Of a stretch of DNA of 29,173 nt, positions 1-8,544 are shown one piece after another. The translations under genes were made by a program, and so were the position numbers. The stretch lies in NCBI GenBank assembly GCA_025356695.1, contig JANXSE010000369.1, positions 1 to 29,173 of the forward strand. The letters run 5' to 3'. Source of the stretch: Betaproteobacteria bacterium. Lineage in GTDB: Bacteria; Pseudomonadota; Gammaproteobacteria; Burkholderiales; SG8-41. Each line of letters begins with the position of its first letter. Positions within the stretch are counted from its first letter, which is position 1. The notes under the pieces were generated by a model. That model did not search any database, had not been told where the DNA came from, and saw only the letters and a program-made list of their open reading frames with translations.

Positions 1-632
1 TGTCGGCGCGGCTCGGTGATATTCTGAGTCAGTTGTATCTGGCCTCATGCGCGCTTAAGCGCTACGAGGATTCCGGCAGGCAGGCCGACGATCTGCCGCT
101 GCTGCACTGGGCGATGCAGGACGCCTTGCTGCGCACGCAAGAGGCGTTCTACGGGCTCTTCGACAATCTGCCCAATCGTCTGGTCGCACTGGTGATGAAG
201 CATTCGATCTTCACCTACGGCGCCGAATGCACGGCGCCGAGCGACCGGCTCGGCCAGCAGGTAGTGCGCACGCTGATGGAGCCGGGGCCGGCGCGTGACC
301 GCGTCACCGCCGGTGTGTTCATTCCGAAAAATGAAGACGAGGCGCTCGGCGCGCTCGAAGCCGCGCTGGTGGCGGTGATCGCGGCCGAGCCGGTGGAAGC
401 GAAGATACGCGCCGCGGTCAAGGCCGGCACCCTGCAGGGCCGAGCCGAAACGCTGGCGGCCAAAGCGGTGATGGCGGGCGTGATCAGTGCAGCCGAATCG
501 GCCATGCTCGAGCGCGCGCAGCTGCTGCGCCGGCGCGTCATCATGGTGGACGACTTTCCGCTTGATCTCGGCAAGTCGGAAATCTTTCAGACCACGCAGG
601 CAGTGACCTTCGAAGCCCTGCAGCGCGGATGA
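1..632 (+). CDS. fadE: FadE-type acyl-CoA dehydrogenase, C-terminal part (5' truncated by window)
   Basis: This is the 3' end of a gene that begins before the window; the frame is open from base 3, so the TTG at 33 is not a real start. The visible part begins with S-A-R-L-G-D-I-L-S-Q-L-Y-L-A-S, which resembles the C-terminal region that follows the catalytic domains in long FadE-type acyl-CoA dehydrogenases (about 800 residues; DUF1974-like). These enzymes introduce the trans-2 double bond into acyl-CoA and pass electrons to ETF. About 209 residues are seen, and none of the FAD-binding or catalytic residues are in view. The stop overlaps the next start (ATGA at 629-632), so the two genes are translationally coupled. 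An ETF-quinone oxidoreductase later in the window would accept the electrons. The family call is from remembered similarity and is fairly secure. Confidence 0.85.
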   Translation, partial: SARLGDILSQLYLASCALKRYEDSGRQADDLPLLHWAMQDALLRTQEAFYGLFDNLPNRLVALVMKHSIFTYGAECTAPSDRLGQQVVRTLMEPGPARDRVTAGVFIPKNEDEALGALEAALVAVIAAEPVEAKIRAAVKAGTLQGRAETLAAKAVMAGVISAAESAMLERAQLLRRRVIMVDDFPLDLGKSEIFQTTQAVTFEALQRG

Positions 633-1438
633 GCCAGTCGTACGCCGATTCGCATGGCGAATCGCTTATTTATGCGGTCGATGGCGCGGTTGCCACCATC
701 ACCTTCGACCGTCCGCAGGTGATGAATGCGCTTGATGGCGCGACCATCACCGCCCTGCGTGACGCCTGTGAGCGTGCGCGTGATGACACGGCGGTGCGCG
801 TCATCGTGCTGCGCGGCAATGGCCCCGCGTTTGTGGCGGGCGGCGACGTGGCGTGGTTTCACGCCAATCTTGCAGCGATGCCGGCGCTGGTGCCGCAGAT
901 GGCGGGCGCTTTGCATGCGGCGATTCTCGCGTTGCGCACTGCGCCCAAACCGGTGCTTGCCAGTGTGCACGGCGCGGTGGCCGGCGCCGGCATGAGTTTG
1001 CTGGCGGCCGCCGATCTGGCGATCGCCGCTGACGATACCAAATTCTCGATGGCCTATAGCCGCATCGGCGCCAGCGCCGATGGCGGTGCGACGTGGTTTC
1101 TGCCGCGCCTAGTCGGCGCGCGCCGCGCGCTGGAACTATTGTTGCTCGCCGACCGCTTTGATGCGGCCACCGCCCTGCAGATGGGGCTGGTCAATCGCGT
1201 GGTTGCCGCCACCGAACTCGCCGCGGCCACCGCGCAACTGGCGCAACGCCTGGCGGCGGGGCCGACGCTGGCTTATGCGGTTAACAAGGCGCTGGTGAAC
1301 CAGTCATTCGAAACGTCGCTGGCGCAGCAGCTCGACGCCGAGGCGGCGGCGTTCGCGCGCTGTGCGGTCAGCGGCGATTTCGCTGCCGGGGTGACGGCGT
1401 TTGTCGAAAAAAGCCAGGCGGAGTTCAAGGGACGTTAA
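629..1438 (+). CDS. Enoyl-CoA hydratase/isomerase family protein (PaaG-like active site)
   Basis: A 269-residue crotonase-fold protein. The oxyanion-hole segments are visible as FVAGGD (residues 68-73) and GAVAGAG (115-121). By eye alignment with classical hydratase, the two catalytic glutamates are missing: the first is Ser123 and the second is Tyr143. Instead Asp151 lies in ASADGG just before WFLPRLVG (156-163). That pattern is typical of PaaG-like isomerases and delta3,delta2-enoyl-CoA isomerases, where this Asp acts as the base. It may therefore shift double bonds, for instance for unsaturated fatty acids, rather than hydrate them. True hydratase activity is supplied by the fused enzyme at 6029-8530. 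The start overlaps the acyl-CoA dehydrogenase stop by four bases, which fixes it well. The fold is certain; the exact reaction is inferred. Confidence 0.88.
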   Translation: MSQSYADSHGESLIYAVDGAVATITFDRPQVMNALDGATITALRDACERARDDTAVRVIVLRGNGPAFVAGGDVAWFHANLAAMPALVPQMAGALHAAILALRTAPKPVLASVHGAVAGAGMSLLAAADLAIAADDTKFSMAYSRIGASADGGATWFLPRLVGARRALELLLLADRFDAATALQMGLVNRVVAATELAAATAQLAQRLAAGPTLAYAVNKALVNQSFETSLAQQLDAEAAAFARCAVSGDFAAGVTAFVEKSQAEFKGR

Positions 1439-1453
1439 TTCGCGGGGCGGGAC

Positions 1454-2272
1454 ATGACACTGAAAAACAAGACGGTATTCATCACCGGTGGCAGTCGCGG
1501 CATCGGCCGCGAGATCGCGCTCAGATGCGCGCGCGACGGCGCCAACATCGTGGTGGCGGCCAAGACTGTGGATCCGCATCCGCGCCTGCCCGGCACTGTG
1601 CACACGGTGGCGGCCGAGATCGAGGAGGCCGGTGCTCACGCGCTGGCCCTGCAGCTCGATGTGCGCGAAGAGTCGTCGGTGCAGACGGCGGTCGAACTGG
1701 CGGTGGCGCGTTTCGGCGGCATCGACATCCTCGTCAATAATGCCAGCGCAATCCAGTTGAGCGGCACGCTGGACACGCCGATGAAGCGTTTCGATCTGAT
1801 GCTGGGCGTGAATACGCGCGGCACCTACGCCTGTGCGCAGGCCTGCCTGCCGCATCTCATGAAGGCGGCCAATCCGCACATCCTCAATTTGTCGCCGCCG
1901 CTGTCGATGCAGGCGAAGTGGTTCAAGGACCACACCGCGTACACGATCTCCAAGTACGGCATGAGCATGTGCACGCTGGGCATGGCCGCCGAATTCGCCG
2001 GGCGCGGCGTGGCAGTCAATTCGCTGTGGCCGCGCACCACCATCGCCACGTCCGCGATCGAATTCAATTTTCCGCAAGCTATTTACAAGGCGAGCCGCCA
2101 CCCGGCGATCGTCGCCGATGCCGCATATGCAATCTTTCAGCGCGACAGCCGCGCGCATACTGGCAATTTCTATATTGATGAGGCAGTATTGCAGCAGGAC
2201 GGTGTCACCGATTTCGAGCAGTACGCAGTAACGCCGGGGGGGCGTTTGTACACCGACTTGTTTCTTGAGTAG
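1454..2272 (+). CDS. Short-chain dehydrogenase/reductase, HSDL2-like
   Basis: A 272-residue NAD(P)-dependent oxidoreductase with a complete classical SDR core: cofactor motif TGGSRGIG (11-18), NNAS (95-98), catalytic Ser147, and Tyr163-T-I-S-Lys167. The overall sequence, with the long insertion after strand beta-2 and an S-L-W-P-R-T-T-I-A-T stretch near 190-199, resembles hydroxysteroid dehydrogenase-like protein 2 and the SDRs found in bacterial acyl-CoA degradation clusters. The substrate is unknown; a 3-hydroxyacyl-CoA or branched acyl intermediate would fit its position between an enoyl-CoA isomerase and an acyl-CoA synthetase. It begins 15 bases after the preceding stop, with a G-rich ribosome binding region in between, and it should be cotranscribed with its neighbours. 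Confidence 0.85.
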   Translation: MTLKNKTVFITGGSRGIGREIALRCARDGANIVVAAKTVDPHPRLPGTVHTVAAEIEEAGAHALALQLDVREESSVQTAVELAVARFGGIDILVNNASAIQLSGTLDTPMKRFDLMLGVNTRGTYACAQACLPHLMKAANPHILNLSPPLSMQAKWFKDHTAYTISKYGMSMCTLGMAAEFAGRGVAVNSLWPRTTIATSAIEFNFPQAIYKASRHPAIVADAAYAIFQRDSRAHTGNFYIDEAVLQQDGVTDFEQYAVTPGGRLYTDLFLE

Positions 2273-2293
2273 GGTCGCTTCGAGGAGGCAATA

Positions 2294-4096
2294 ATGGCGG
2301 CAGATCTCAGTCATGCGGTGACGCCGGAGGCGGCGCGCACCCTCGACGGGTTGTTGCGCGAGCGCGTCAGGCGTACGCCGGATGCTGTTGCCTATCGCGA
2401 TTTCAACCGCGCGCACGCGAACTGGCGCGATTTCACCTGGGCGCAGGTCGATCATCAGGTCGCGCGCTGGCAGGCGGCGCTCGAAGGCGAGGGCCTGCAG
2501 CCCGGCGACCGCGTTGCCGTCATGATGCGCAACGCGCCCGAGTGGGTGGTATTCGATCAGGCCGCCCTCGGCCTCGGCCTGGTTGTGGTTCCGCTCTACA
2601 CGCAGGATCGCCCCGACAACGTCGCCTACATCCTCAATGATTCCGAATGCAAGGTGCTGTTGTTCGGCACGCTGGAGCAATGGCATAGCTTCGCCGGTGT
2701 GCGCGATCAGCTCGGCGGTCTCAAGCGCATACTCGTCAATGAGGCCATCGCGGCGGCCGATGATCCGCGCTTGTCCGCCGTGGAGACATGGCTGCCGGCA
2801 GACGGCGGCGCGACGCGGCATCTGCCGACCGACCCGAACGCACTGGCCACCATCGTCTATACCTCGGGCACCACGGGTAAACCCAAGGGCGTGATGCTGA
2901 GCCACCGCAATATCCTGACCAACGCCTACGCGAGTCTGATGATCATGACGGTGGGGCGCGCCGATGTGTTTCTGTCGTTTCTGCCGTTGTCGCACACCTT
3001 CGAGCGCACCTGCGGTTACTACCTGACGGTGATGTCGGGGTCGCTGGTGGTGTTCGCGCGCTCGGTGCAGCAGCTGAGCGAAGATCTGCAGAACATGCAT
3101 CCGACGCTGCTGATTTCGGTGCCGCGCATTTACGAGCGCATTTATGCCGCGATCAGGGCCAAACTCGATGAAGGCACGGCGCTGAAGAAAAAAATGTTCG
3201 AACTCACCGTGGCGGTCGGCAACACGCGCTTCGAATACACGCAGGGCCGCGCCGGCTGGTCGCCTTCGCTGCTGCTGTGGCCGTTGTTGAATGCGCTGGT
3301 GGCGAAAAAAGTGCTGGCGCGCCTCGGCGGCAATCTGCGTGCCGCGCTGTCGGGGGGTGCCGCGCTGCCGCCGGACGTGGCGCGCGTGTTCATCGGTCTC
3401 GGCCTCAATCTGCTGCAGGGCTATGGCCTGACGGAGACGAGCCCGGTGTCCTGCGCCAATCATCCGGACGACAATATTCCGGCGAGTGTCGGTACTGCCG
3501 CGCCCGGCGTCGAAATCCGCATCGGTGAACACAACGCGCTGATGATCAAGGGCCCCAACGTCATGCTCGGTTACTGGCGCAACATGGAGGCGACCGGGGC
3601 GATGATCGGTGCCGACGGCTGGCTGAACACCGGCGACACCGCGCGCGTGGATGAGCGCGGCCACGTCTACATTACCGGACGCCTCAAGGAAATCATCGTC
3701 ATGTCGAACGGCGAGAAGATTCCGCCGGTCGACATCGAATCGGCGATTACGCGCGACACCCTGTTCGAGCATGTCATGCTGATCGGCGAGGGCAAGCCCT
3801 TCCTTAGCCTGCTAACGGTGCTCAACCGGAAGACGTGGGAGCAGTTTGCCGCGGAAAAAGGCATCGCCAGCGATTTCGCCGCATTGTGCACACCGGCGAC
3901 GGAGAAACTGCTGCTGGCTCGAGTGGCCGCGCAGATGAAGGAGTTTCCGGGCTATGCACAGGTGCGCAAGATCACTGCGGTGCTCGAGCCGTGGACGGTC
4001 GAGGCGGGCCTGCTGACGCCGACGCTGAAACTGAAGCGGCCGCGCGTGACGGAAAAGTTCAATGCGGAAATCGACCGCATGTACGAAGGACATTGA
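2294..4096 (+). CDS. Long-chain acyl-CoA synthetase (AMP-forming, FadD/FACL family)
   Basis: This 600-residue adenylate-forming enzyme activates fatty acids to acyl-CoA via an acyl-adenylate, the entry step of beta-oxidation. Its core motifs are complete: the phosphate-binding loop YTSGTTGKPKG (189-199), GYGLTETS (376-383), GWLNTGD (442-448) with the AMP-ribose Asp, and the hinge region GRLKEIIVMSNGEKIPP (462-478). The motif spacing and the L-x-P-T-x-K-L-K-R segment near the C-terminus match the eukaryote-like long-chain group (COG1022) better than E. coli FadD, so I give no firm symbol. The start is well placed behind a GAGGAGG-like site (about 2282-2288). It lies 21 bases after the SDR gene and 13 bases before the thioesterase start, in one operon. 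Confidence 0.93.
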   Translation: MAADLSHAVTPEAARTLDGLLRERVRRTPDAVAYRDFNRAHANWRDFTWAQVDHQVARWQAALEGEGLQPGDRVAVMMRNAPEWVVFDQAALGLGLVVVPLYTQDRPDNVAYILNDSECKVLLFGTLEQWHSFAGVRDQLGGLKRILVNEAIAAADDPRLSAVETWLPADGGATRHLPTDPNALATIVYTSGTTGKPKGVMLSHRNILTNAYASLMIMTVGRADVFLSFLPLSHTFERTCGYYLTVMSGSLVVFARSVQQLSEDLQNMHPTLLISVPRIYERIYAAIRAKLDEGTALKKKMFELTVAVGNTRFEYTQGRAGWSPSLLLWPLLNALVAKKVLARLGGNLRAALSGGAALPPDVARVFIGLGLNLLQGYGLTETSPVSCANHPDDNIPASVGTAAPGVEIRIGEHNALMIKGPNVMLGYWRNMEATGAMIGADGWLNTGDTARVDERGHVYITGRLKEIIVMSNGEKIPPVDIESAITRDTLFEHVMLIGEGKPFLSLLTVLNRKTWEQFAAEKGIASDFAALCTPATEKLLLARVAAQMKEFPGYAQVRKITAVLEPWTVEAGLLTPTLKLKRPRVTEKFNAEIDRMYEGH

Positions 4097-4109
4097 AAAG
4101 GGATTGCCG

Positions 4110-4514
4110 ATGGCAGCCGAAAACCCAACTATGACCGGATTGCCCGAGGGCAAGCAGCCGACGCTGCGTTTGGTGCCGATGCCGGCCGACTCGAATTCAA
4201 GCGGCGACATTTTCGGCGGCTGGGTGATGTCGCAGGTGGACATCGCCGGCAGCATCCCGGCGATCGTCGCGTCGAAGGGGCGGGTGGTGACGGTGGCGGT
4301 GAATTCATTCGTGTTCCGGCAGCCGGTGCTGGTCGGCGATGTGGTCAGCCTTTACGCGGAAATCATCAAGATCGGCCGCACCTCGATTACGGTCGGTGTC
4401 GAGGTGTATTCACAGCGCAATCCTGCCGAGCCGGAATGCGTGAAGGTGACCGAGGCGACGCTGACTTACGTGGCGGTAGACCAGCAGCGCCAGCCGCGCG
4501 TTGTGGCGCAATAA
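4110..4514 (+). CDS. yciA: Acyl-CoA thioesterase, YciA-like hotdog fold
   Basis: A 134-residue single-hotdog protein that hydrolyses acyl-CoA to free acid and CoA. The signature SGDIFGGWVMSQVDIAG (31-47) contains Asp44, which corresponds to the catalytic Asp of YciA/HI0827, and the length matches that family. I chose the ATG at 4110 because a GAAAAGGGA ribosome site lies just before it. An upstream in-frame start at 4062 would run deep into the acyl-CoA synthetase gene and adds residues the family lacks. Placed directly after the acyl-CoA synthetase, it probably relieves acyl-CoA build-up and recycles CoA. YciA proteins accept a wide range of acyl chain lengths, so the substrate cannot be fixed from sequence. 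Confidence 0.9.
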   Translation: MAAENPTMTGLPEGKQPTLRLVPMPADSNSSGDIFGGWVMSQVDIAGSIPAIVASKGRVVTVAVNSFVFRQPVLVGDVVSLYAEIIKIGRTSITVGVEVYSQRNPAEPECVKVTEATLTYVAVDQQRQPRVVAQ

Positions 4515-4529
4515 TAATTACGCTGTGCG

Positions 4530-4557
4530 TTGTGGCGGCGCGGGAATTGAGTAAACT
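4530..4557 (+). promoter_or_regulatory. Candidate sigma-70 promoter for the fadL-like gene
   Basis: TTGTGG (4530-4535) and TAAACT (4552-4557) are separated by 16 bases in the gap after the thioesterase gene. This would give a leader of about 50 bases for the outer-membrane transporter. The match is moderate and was found by eye. Confidence 0.45.
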
Positions 4558-4614
4558 GTGAGGTCCAAGGGGAACATGCCGCGCAAGGGGTGCGGCGGGT
4601 GAGGGAGGGGAATC

Positions 4615-5895
4615 GTGAACAAAGCAAAAAATCTGGTCCGACTGTCGGTACTGGCGGCGCTGGCTGCTGCGACTGGCAACGTGTCGTCGGCGGGCTTCGC
4701 ATTGATCGAGCAGAACGCCAGCGGCCTCGGCAATGCCTATGCGGGACAGGCCGCCGCTGCTGAAAATGCCAGCACCGTCTATTTCAATCCGGCGGGCATG
4801 ACGCTGTTGCAGGGGCGCCAGGTGTCCGGCACCATCAATGTGATCCGGCCAACGACTGAATTTACGGATAACGGCGGTTCGCGTTCGCCGGCCGGTGCGG
4901 CGATGCCCGCCGCCGGCAGCAACGGCGCCGATGCCGGTGGCTGGAACTACGTGCCGAACGGGTTCGTCTCGTGGGAATTGACGCCGCGTTTGTGGGCGGG
5001 CCTCGGCCTGACGGTGCCGTTCGGTCTGAAGACCAACTACGACCCGACGTTCGTCGGCCGCTTCCAGTCGCAGAAATCGCAGTTGCAGACCTACGACATC
5101 AATCCGAGCTTCGCCTTCAAGTTCAACGATACGTTTGCCGTCGGCGGCGGCATCAGCTACCAGTATGCGCGCCTCGGCCTCGACCGTTCGTTTTTTGCCG
5201 GCAGCACGCGCGCACAGGTGGTGTCGCTGCATGATGGCGCGTGGGGCTGGAACGCCGGCGCCATGCTCAATCTCGGCAAGGACACACGGCTCGGCCTGAC
5301 TTATCGCTCAACCCTGAATTACGATCTGGCCGGCGGCGTGACAGTGTCGGGCATCGGCACCGCAACGGCCAAGGCATCATTGAGCATGCCCGATTCGGTA
5401 TCACTTGCGCTGTCGCACCAATTGAACGACAAGTGGCAGCTGCTGGCCGATACCACGTGGACGCACTGGAGCCGTGTGCAGAATGTGCCGCTGTTTCTGA
5501 CCTCCCAGCTCGGTGCCTCGCCGGCAGGCACCGTGTCCGACACGCTCGATCTGCAGTTCAAGAACAGCTATCGCGTCGGTGCGGGCGCCAATTTCCGCTG
5601 GACCGACAACTTCATGTTCAAGCTTGGCGTTGCTTACGACAAATCGCCGGTGCCGGATGCGGCGCACCGCACGGTGTTCCTGCCCGACAGCGACCGTACC
5701 TGGCTGTCGTTCGGCGCCAAACACCAGCTGACCAAGGCGGGCGTGTTGGATGTCGGTTATGCGCGGATCTTCCTCAAAGGTGACGACACGCTGCGCAACA
5801 AGGGTGTCGGCGCGGCCGGTGCGCAGGGCATCGTCAGCGGCAGTTACAGTTCGCACGTCGATATCGTCAGTCTGCAGTATACGCATTCGTTCTAG
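4615..5895 (+). CDS. fadL: FadL/OmpP1-family long-chain fatty acid outer-membrane transporter
   Basis: A 426-residue outer-membrane beta-barrel that admits long-chain fatty acids or other hydrophobic compounds. A signal peptide is seen at 1-26 (basic start, alanine-rich core, cleavage after V-S-S-A). The mature protein begins G-F-A-L-I-E-Q-N-A-S-G-L-G, the conserved N-terminal hatch of FadL proteins, followed by Y-F-N-P-A-G-M (about 57-63). Alternating amphipathic strands follow, and the chain ends in H-S-F, the terminal Phe needed for barrel insertion. The GTG start at 4615 is supported by the purine-rich GAGGGAGGGG ahead of it. Its position between acyl-CoA thioesterase/synthetase and the fused beta-oxidation enzyme supports a fatty-acid role, although aromatic hydrocarbon transporters share this fold. 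Confidence 0.92.
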   Translation: MNKAKNLVRLSVLAALAAATGNVSSAGFALIEQNASGLGNAYAGQAAAAENASTVYFNPAGMTLLQGRQVSGTINVIRPTTEFTDNGGSRSPAGAAMPAAGSNGADAGGWNYVPNGFVSWELTPRLWAGLGLTVPFGLKTNYDPTFVGRFQSQKSQLQTYDINPSFAFKFNDTFAVGGGISYQYARLGLDRSFFAGSTRAQVVSLHDGAWGWNAGAMLNLGKDTRLGLTYRSTLNYDLAGGVTVSGIGTATAKASLSMPDSVSLALSHQLNDKWQLLADTTWTHWSRVQNVPLFLTSQLGASPAGTVSDTLDLQFKNSYRVGAGANFRWTDNFMFKLGVAYDKSPVPDAAHRTVFLPDSDRTWLSFGAKHQLTKAGVLDVGYARIFLKGDDTLRNKGVGAAGAQGIVSGSYSSHVDIVSLQYTHSF

Positions 5896-5897
5896 CG

Positions 5898-5937
5898 GTC
5901 TTTGCCGCAGCGGGCGGTGGGCGGCAGACTTCGTTTT
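5898..5937 (+). terminator. Candidate intrinsic terminator after fadL
   Basis: Immediately after the fadL stop, TGCCGC (5903-5908) pairs with GCGGCA (5921-5926). The stem is extended by GTC/GAC (5898-5900 and 5927-5929) and followed by the T-rich TTCGTTTT (5930-5937). A second small hairpin, GCGCT-TAAC-AGCGC with five T (5940-5961), lies just downstream. Either could end the upstream transcript. Confidence 0.5.
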
Positions 5938-5995
5938 GAGCGCTTAACAGCGCGTGTTTTTGCCGCCTGTTCCGGGCGTGCGTGAACAACGCGGA

Positions 5996-6004
5996 TGCTA
6001 GAAT
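5996..6004 (+). promoter_or_regulatory. Candidate extended -10 promoter for the fused beta-oxidation gene
   Basis: TGCTAGAAT is an extended -10 element (TGn plus TAGAAT at 5999-6004) placed about 25 bases before the start at 6029. No convincing -35 is visible. It follows two terminator-like hairpins, so a new transcript starting here is plausible. Confidence 0.4.
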
Positions 6005-6028
6005 CGCCGCATTACTCCGGGGTGCCCT

Positions 6029-8530
6029 ATGTCGACGAACCAGCCGTTGAGTCAGCCGTTCATGGTGCGCAAAGCCGCGGTGCTGGGCGCCGGTGTGATG
6101 GGTGCGCAGATCGCCGCCCATCTCGTCAACGCCAATGTCGACGCACTGCTGTTCGAGTTGCCGGCGAAAGAAGGCGACCCCAACGGCAACGTGCAGAAGG
6201 CGATCGAGAACCTGAAAAAACTCGAACCCAGTCCGCTGGCCGTTGCGCGCAAGGCGGCGCTGATCCATGCCGCCAACTACGAACAGCATCTCGATCTGCT
6301 CAAGGATTGTGACCTCGTCATCGAGGCGATCTCCGAGCGCATGGACTGGAAGGCCGATCTTTATCGCAAGGTTGCGCCGCATCTGGGTGAACATTCGATC
6401 TTCGCCAGCAATACTTCGGGGCTTTCGATCAATGCGCTGGCGGCGGCGTTTCCAGAAAATTTGCGCCATCGTTTCTGCGGCGTGCATTTCTTCAATCCGC
6501 CGCGTTACATGCACCTGGTTGAGTTGATCGCCTGTCACGAAACAAACCCGGCGATGCTCGACGATCTGGAAAAATTTCTTGTCACCACGCTGGGCAAGGG
6601 CGTCATCCGCGCCAAGGACACGCCCAACTTCATCGCCAACCGCGTCGGCGTGTTCTCGCTGCTGGCGACCATCCATCACGCGCAGCAGTTCGGACTGGGT
6701 TTTGACGTTGTTGATGCGCTGACCGGCCCCTTGATCGGGCGGCCGAAGAGCGCGACCTTTCGCACTGCGGACGTCGTCGGCCTCGACACCTTCGCGCATG
6801 TCGTCAAGACGATGGCCGACACGCTGCCCGACGATCCCTGGCTTAAATACTACGCGATTCCCGACTGGCTGAAGAAGTTGATCGAGCAGGGCGCGCTGGG
6901 ACAGAAAACCAAACGCGGCGTTTATCAGAAGGTCGGCCGCGATATCCAGGTGCTCGACGTCGCGAGCGGCGCCTATCGCGTTTCGGCGGGCGAGGCGGAC
7001 GCTGCCGTCGTCGAGATACTCAAGAACAAGGACGTCGCCGCGCGTTTTGCCGCGTTACATGCCTCGCCGCACCCGCATGCGCAGTTTCTGTGGGCGATTT
7101 TTCGCGACACCTTTCAATATTGCGCCGTGCATCTGGCGGCGATCGCCGACAACGCGCGCGATCTCGATCTCGCCATTCGCTGGGGCTTCGGCTGGAACCA
7201 GGGGCCGTTCGAAATCTGGCAGGGGGCGGGCTGGGCGACGGTGGCGCAATGGATCGCCGACGACATCAAGGCCGGCAAATCGATGACAGCGACACCGTTG
7301 CCCGACTGGGTCGGCGAGTCCGGCCGCGGCGGTGTGCACAGTCCGCAGGGTTCGTATGCGCCGGCGACTAACACGACGATGGCGCGCTCCACCTTGCCGG
7401 TCTACCGCCGCCAGTTGTTTCCGGATCGCCTGCTCGGCGAGCAGGCGACCTACGGCACAACGATCTTCGAAACCGGCGGTGTGCGCTGCTGGCACACCGG
7501 CGACGACATCGCGATTGTCAGCTTCAAGAGCAAGATGCATGCGATCGGCGACGATGTGTTGGACGGCGTGTTGCAGGCGATCGATGAAGCCGAACGCAAT
7601 TACGCTGCCCTCGTGGTGTGGCAGACCGAGCCGCCGTTTTCGGTTGGCGCCAACCTGAAGAAGACTACGCCGGGTGATGGTCCGCGTACGCCGCCGACTG
7701 CTGCGAGCAAGTTCTTGCGTCAATTCAAGAAGGCAGCCGAATCGGCGATTCTGAAAGCCGCGCGCACGCTGAACGTGGCCGACCAGTTGATGGCCGGCAA
7801 ACTGGCCGAGGTCGAGCATCTGGTCGAACAGTTTCAGATCACCACCGGGCAGCTCAAGTATTCAATGGTGCCGACGGTGGCGGCGGTCGACGGGCTGGCG
7901 CTCGGTGGTGGTTGCGAATTCGTTATGCATTGCGACCGCGCGGTGGCGACGCTCGAAAGTTACATTGGGCTGGTCGAAGTCGGCGTCGGTCTGCTGCCGG
8001 CGGGCGGCGGCTGCAAGGAATTCGCGCTGCGCGCGGCGCAGGAGGCGAAGGGCGGCGACGCTTTTCCGTTCCTGCGGCGCTACTTCGAGACGGTGGCAAT
8101 GGCGCAGGTCGGCCGCAGTGCCGAACATGCGCGAGAAATCGGTTATCTGCGTGCGAGCGACCGCATCGTCATGAACCGGTTCGAGTTGTTGTCGATCGCC
8201 AAGGCCGAAGCGCGCGCGATGGCCGAAGCCGGTTACCGGCCGCCGCTGAAGGCGCACGATATTCCGGTATTGGGTCGTTCGGCTGCGGCCACCATCAAGG
8301 CCTTCATCGCCAACATGCACGAAGGACAGTTCATCTCCGAACACGATTTTTTGATTGCGGGCAAGATTGCCGACATCATGTGCGGCGGCGACATCGAGGC
8401 CGGCAGTTTGGTCGACGAACAATGGTTCCTCGATCTCGAGCGGCATCACTTCATGGAACTGCTGGCGACCGAAAAAACGCAGGCGCGCATCGAGCAGATG
8501 CTGAAAACCGGCAAGCCCTTGCGTAACTAG
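6029..8530 (+). CDS. Fused 3-hydroxyacyl-CoA dehydrogenase / enoyl-CoA hydratase (FadN-type domain order)
   Basis: An 833-residue two-activity beta-oxidation enzyme. The N-terminal NAD domain has VLGAGVMG (18-25), and the catalytic pair is visible as His153 in GVHFFNPP and Glu165 in LVELIAC. A C-terminal dehydrogenase domain runs to about residue 420. The enoyl-CoA hydratase domain follows at about 480-700, with oxyanion loop GLALGGGCE (622-630) and both catalytic glutamates, Glu630 and Glu650. This order, dehydrogenase first and hydratase last, is the reverse of E. coli FadB and matches FadN-type proteins. It hydrates trans-2-enoyl-CoA and oxidises the 3-hydroxy product. The thiolase gene starts 14 bases after the stop, so the two probably form a functional unit. 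The start is preceded by TCCGGGG. Confidence 0.94.
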   Translation: MSTNQPLSQPFMVRKAAVLGAGVMGAQIAAHLVNANVDALLFELPAKEGDPNGNVQKAIENLKKLEPSPLAVARKAALIHAANYEQHLDLLKDCDLVIEAISERMDWKADLYRKVAPHLGEHSIFASNTSGLSINALAAAFPENLRHRFCGVHFFNPPRYMHLVELIACHETNPAMLDDLEKFLVTTLGKGVIRAKDTPNFIANRVGVFSLLATIHHAQQFGLGFDVVDALTGPLIGRPKSATFRTADVVGLDTFAHVVKTMADTLPDDPWLKYYAIPDWLKKLIEQGALGQKTKRGVYQKVGRDIQVLDVASGAYRVSAGEADAAVVEILKNKDVAARFAALHASPHPHAQFLWAIFRDTFQYCAVHLAAIADNARDLDLAIRWGFGWNQGPFEIWQGAGWATVAQWIADDIKAGKSMTATPLPDWVGESGRGGVHSPQGSYAPATNTTMARSTLPVYRRQLFPDRLLGEQATYGTTIFETGGVRCWHTGDDIAIVSFKSKMHAIGDDVLDGVLQAIDEAERNYAALVVWQTEPPFSVGANLKKTTPGDGPRTPPTAASKFLRQFKKAAESAILKAARTLNVADQLMAGKLAEVEHLVEQFQITTGQLKYSMVPTVAAVDGLALGGGCEFVMHCDRAVATLESYIGLVEVGVGLLPAGGGCKEFALRAAQEAKGGDAFPFLRRYFETVAMAQVGRSAEHAREIGYLRASDRIVMNRFELLSIAKAEARAMAEAGYRPPLKAHDIPVLGRSAAATIKAFIANMHEGQFISEHDFLIAGKIADIMCGGDIEAGSLVDEQWFLDLERHHFMELLATEKTQARIEQMLKTGKPLRN

Positions 8531-8544
8531 ATGTGGAGCCTCTC

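Noticed and set aside
1304..3772. An 822-codon open frame on the minus strand across the isomerase, SDR and acyl-CoA synthetase genes
   Set aside because: It lies opposite three clearly conserved genes, is rich in His, Arg and Gln as expected of an antisense frame in GC-rich DNA, and shows no recognisable domain.
4062..4109. Longer thioesterase start inside the acyl-CoA synthetase gene
   Set aside because: The ATG at 4110 has a ribosome site and gives the normal length for YciA; the extra residues are not family-like.
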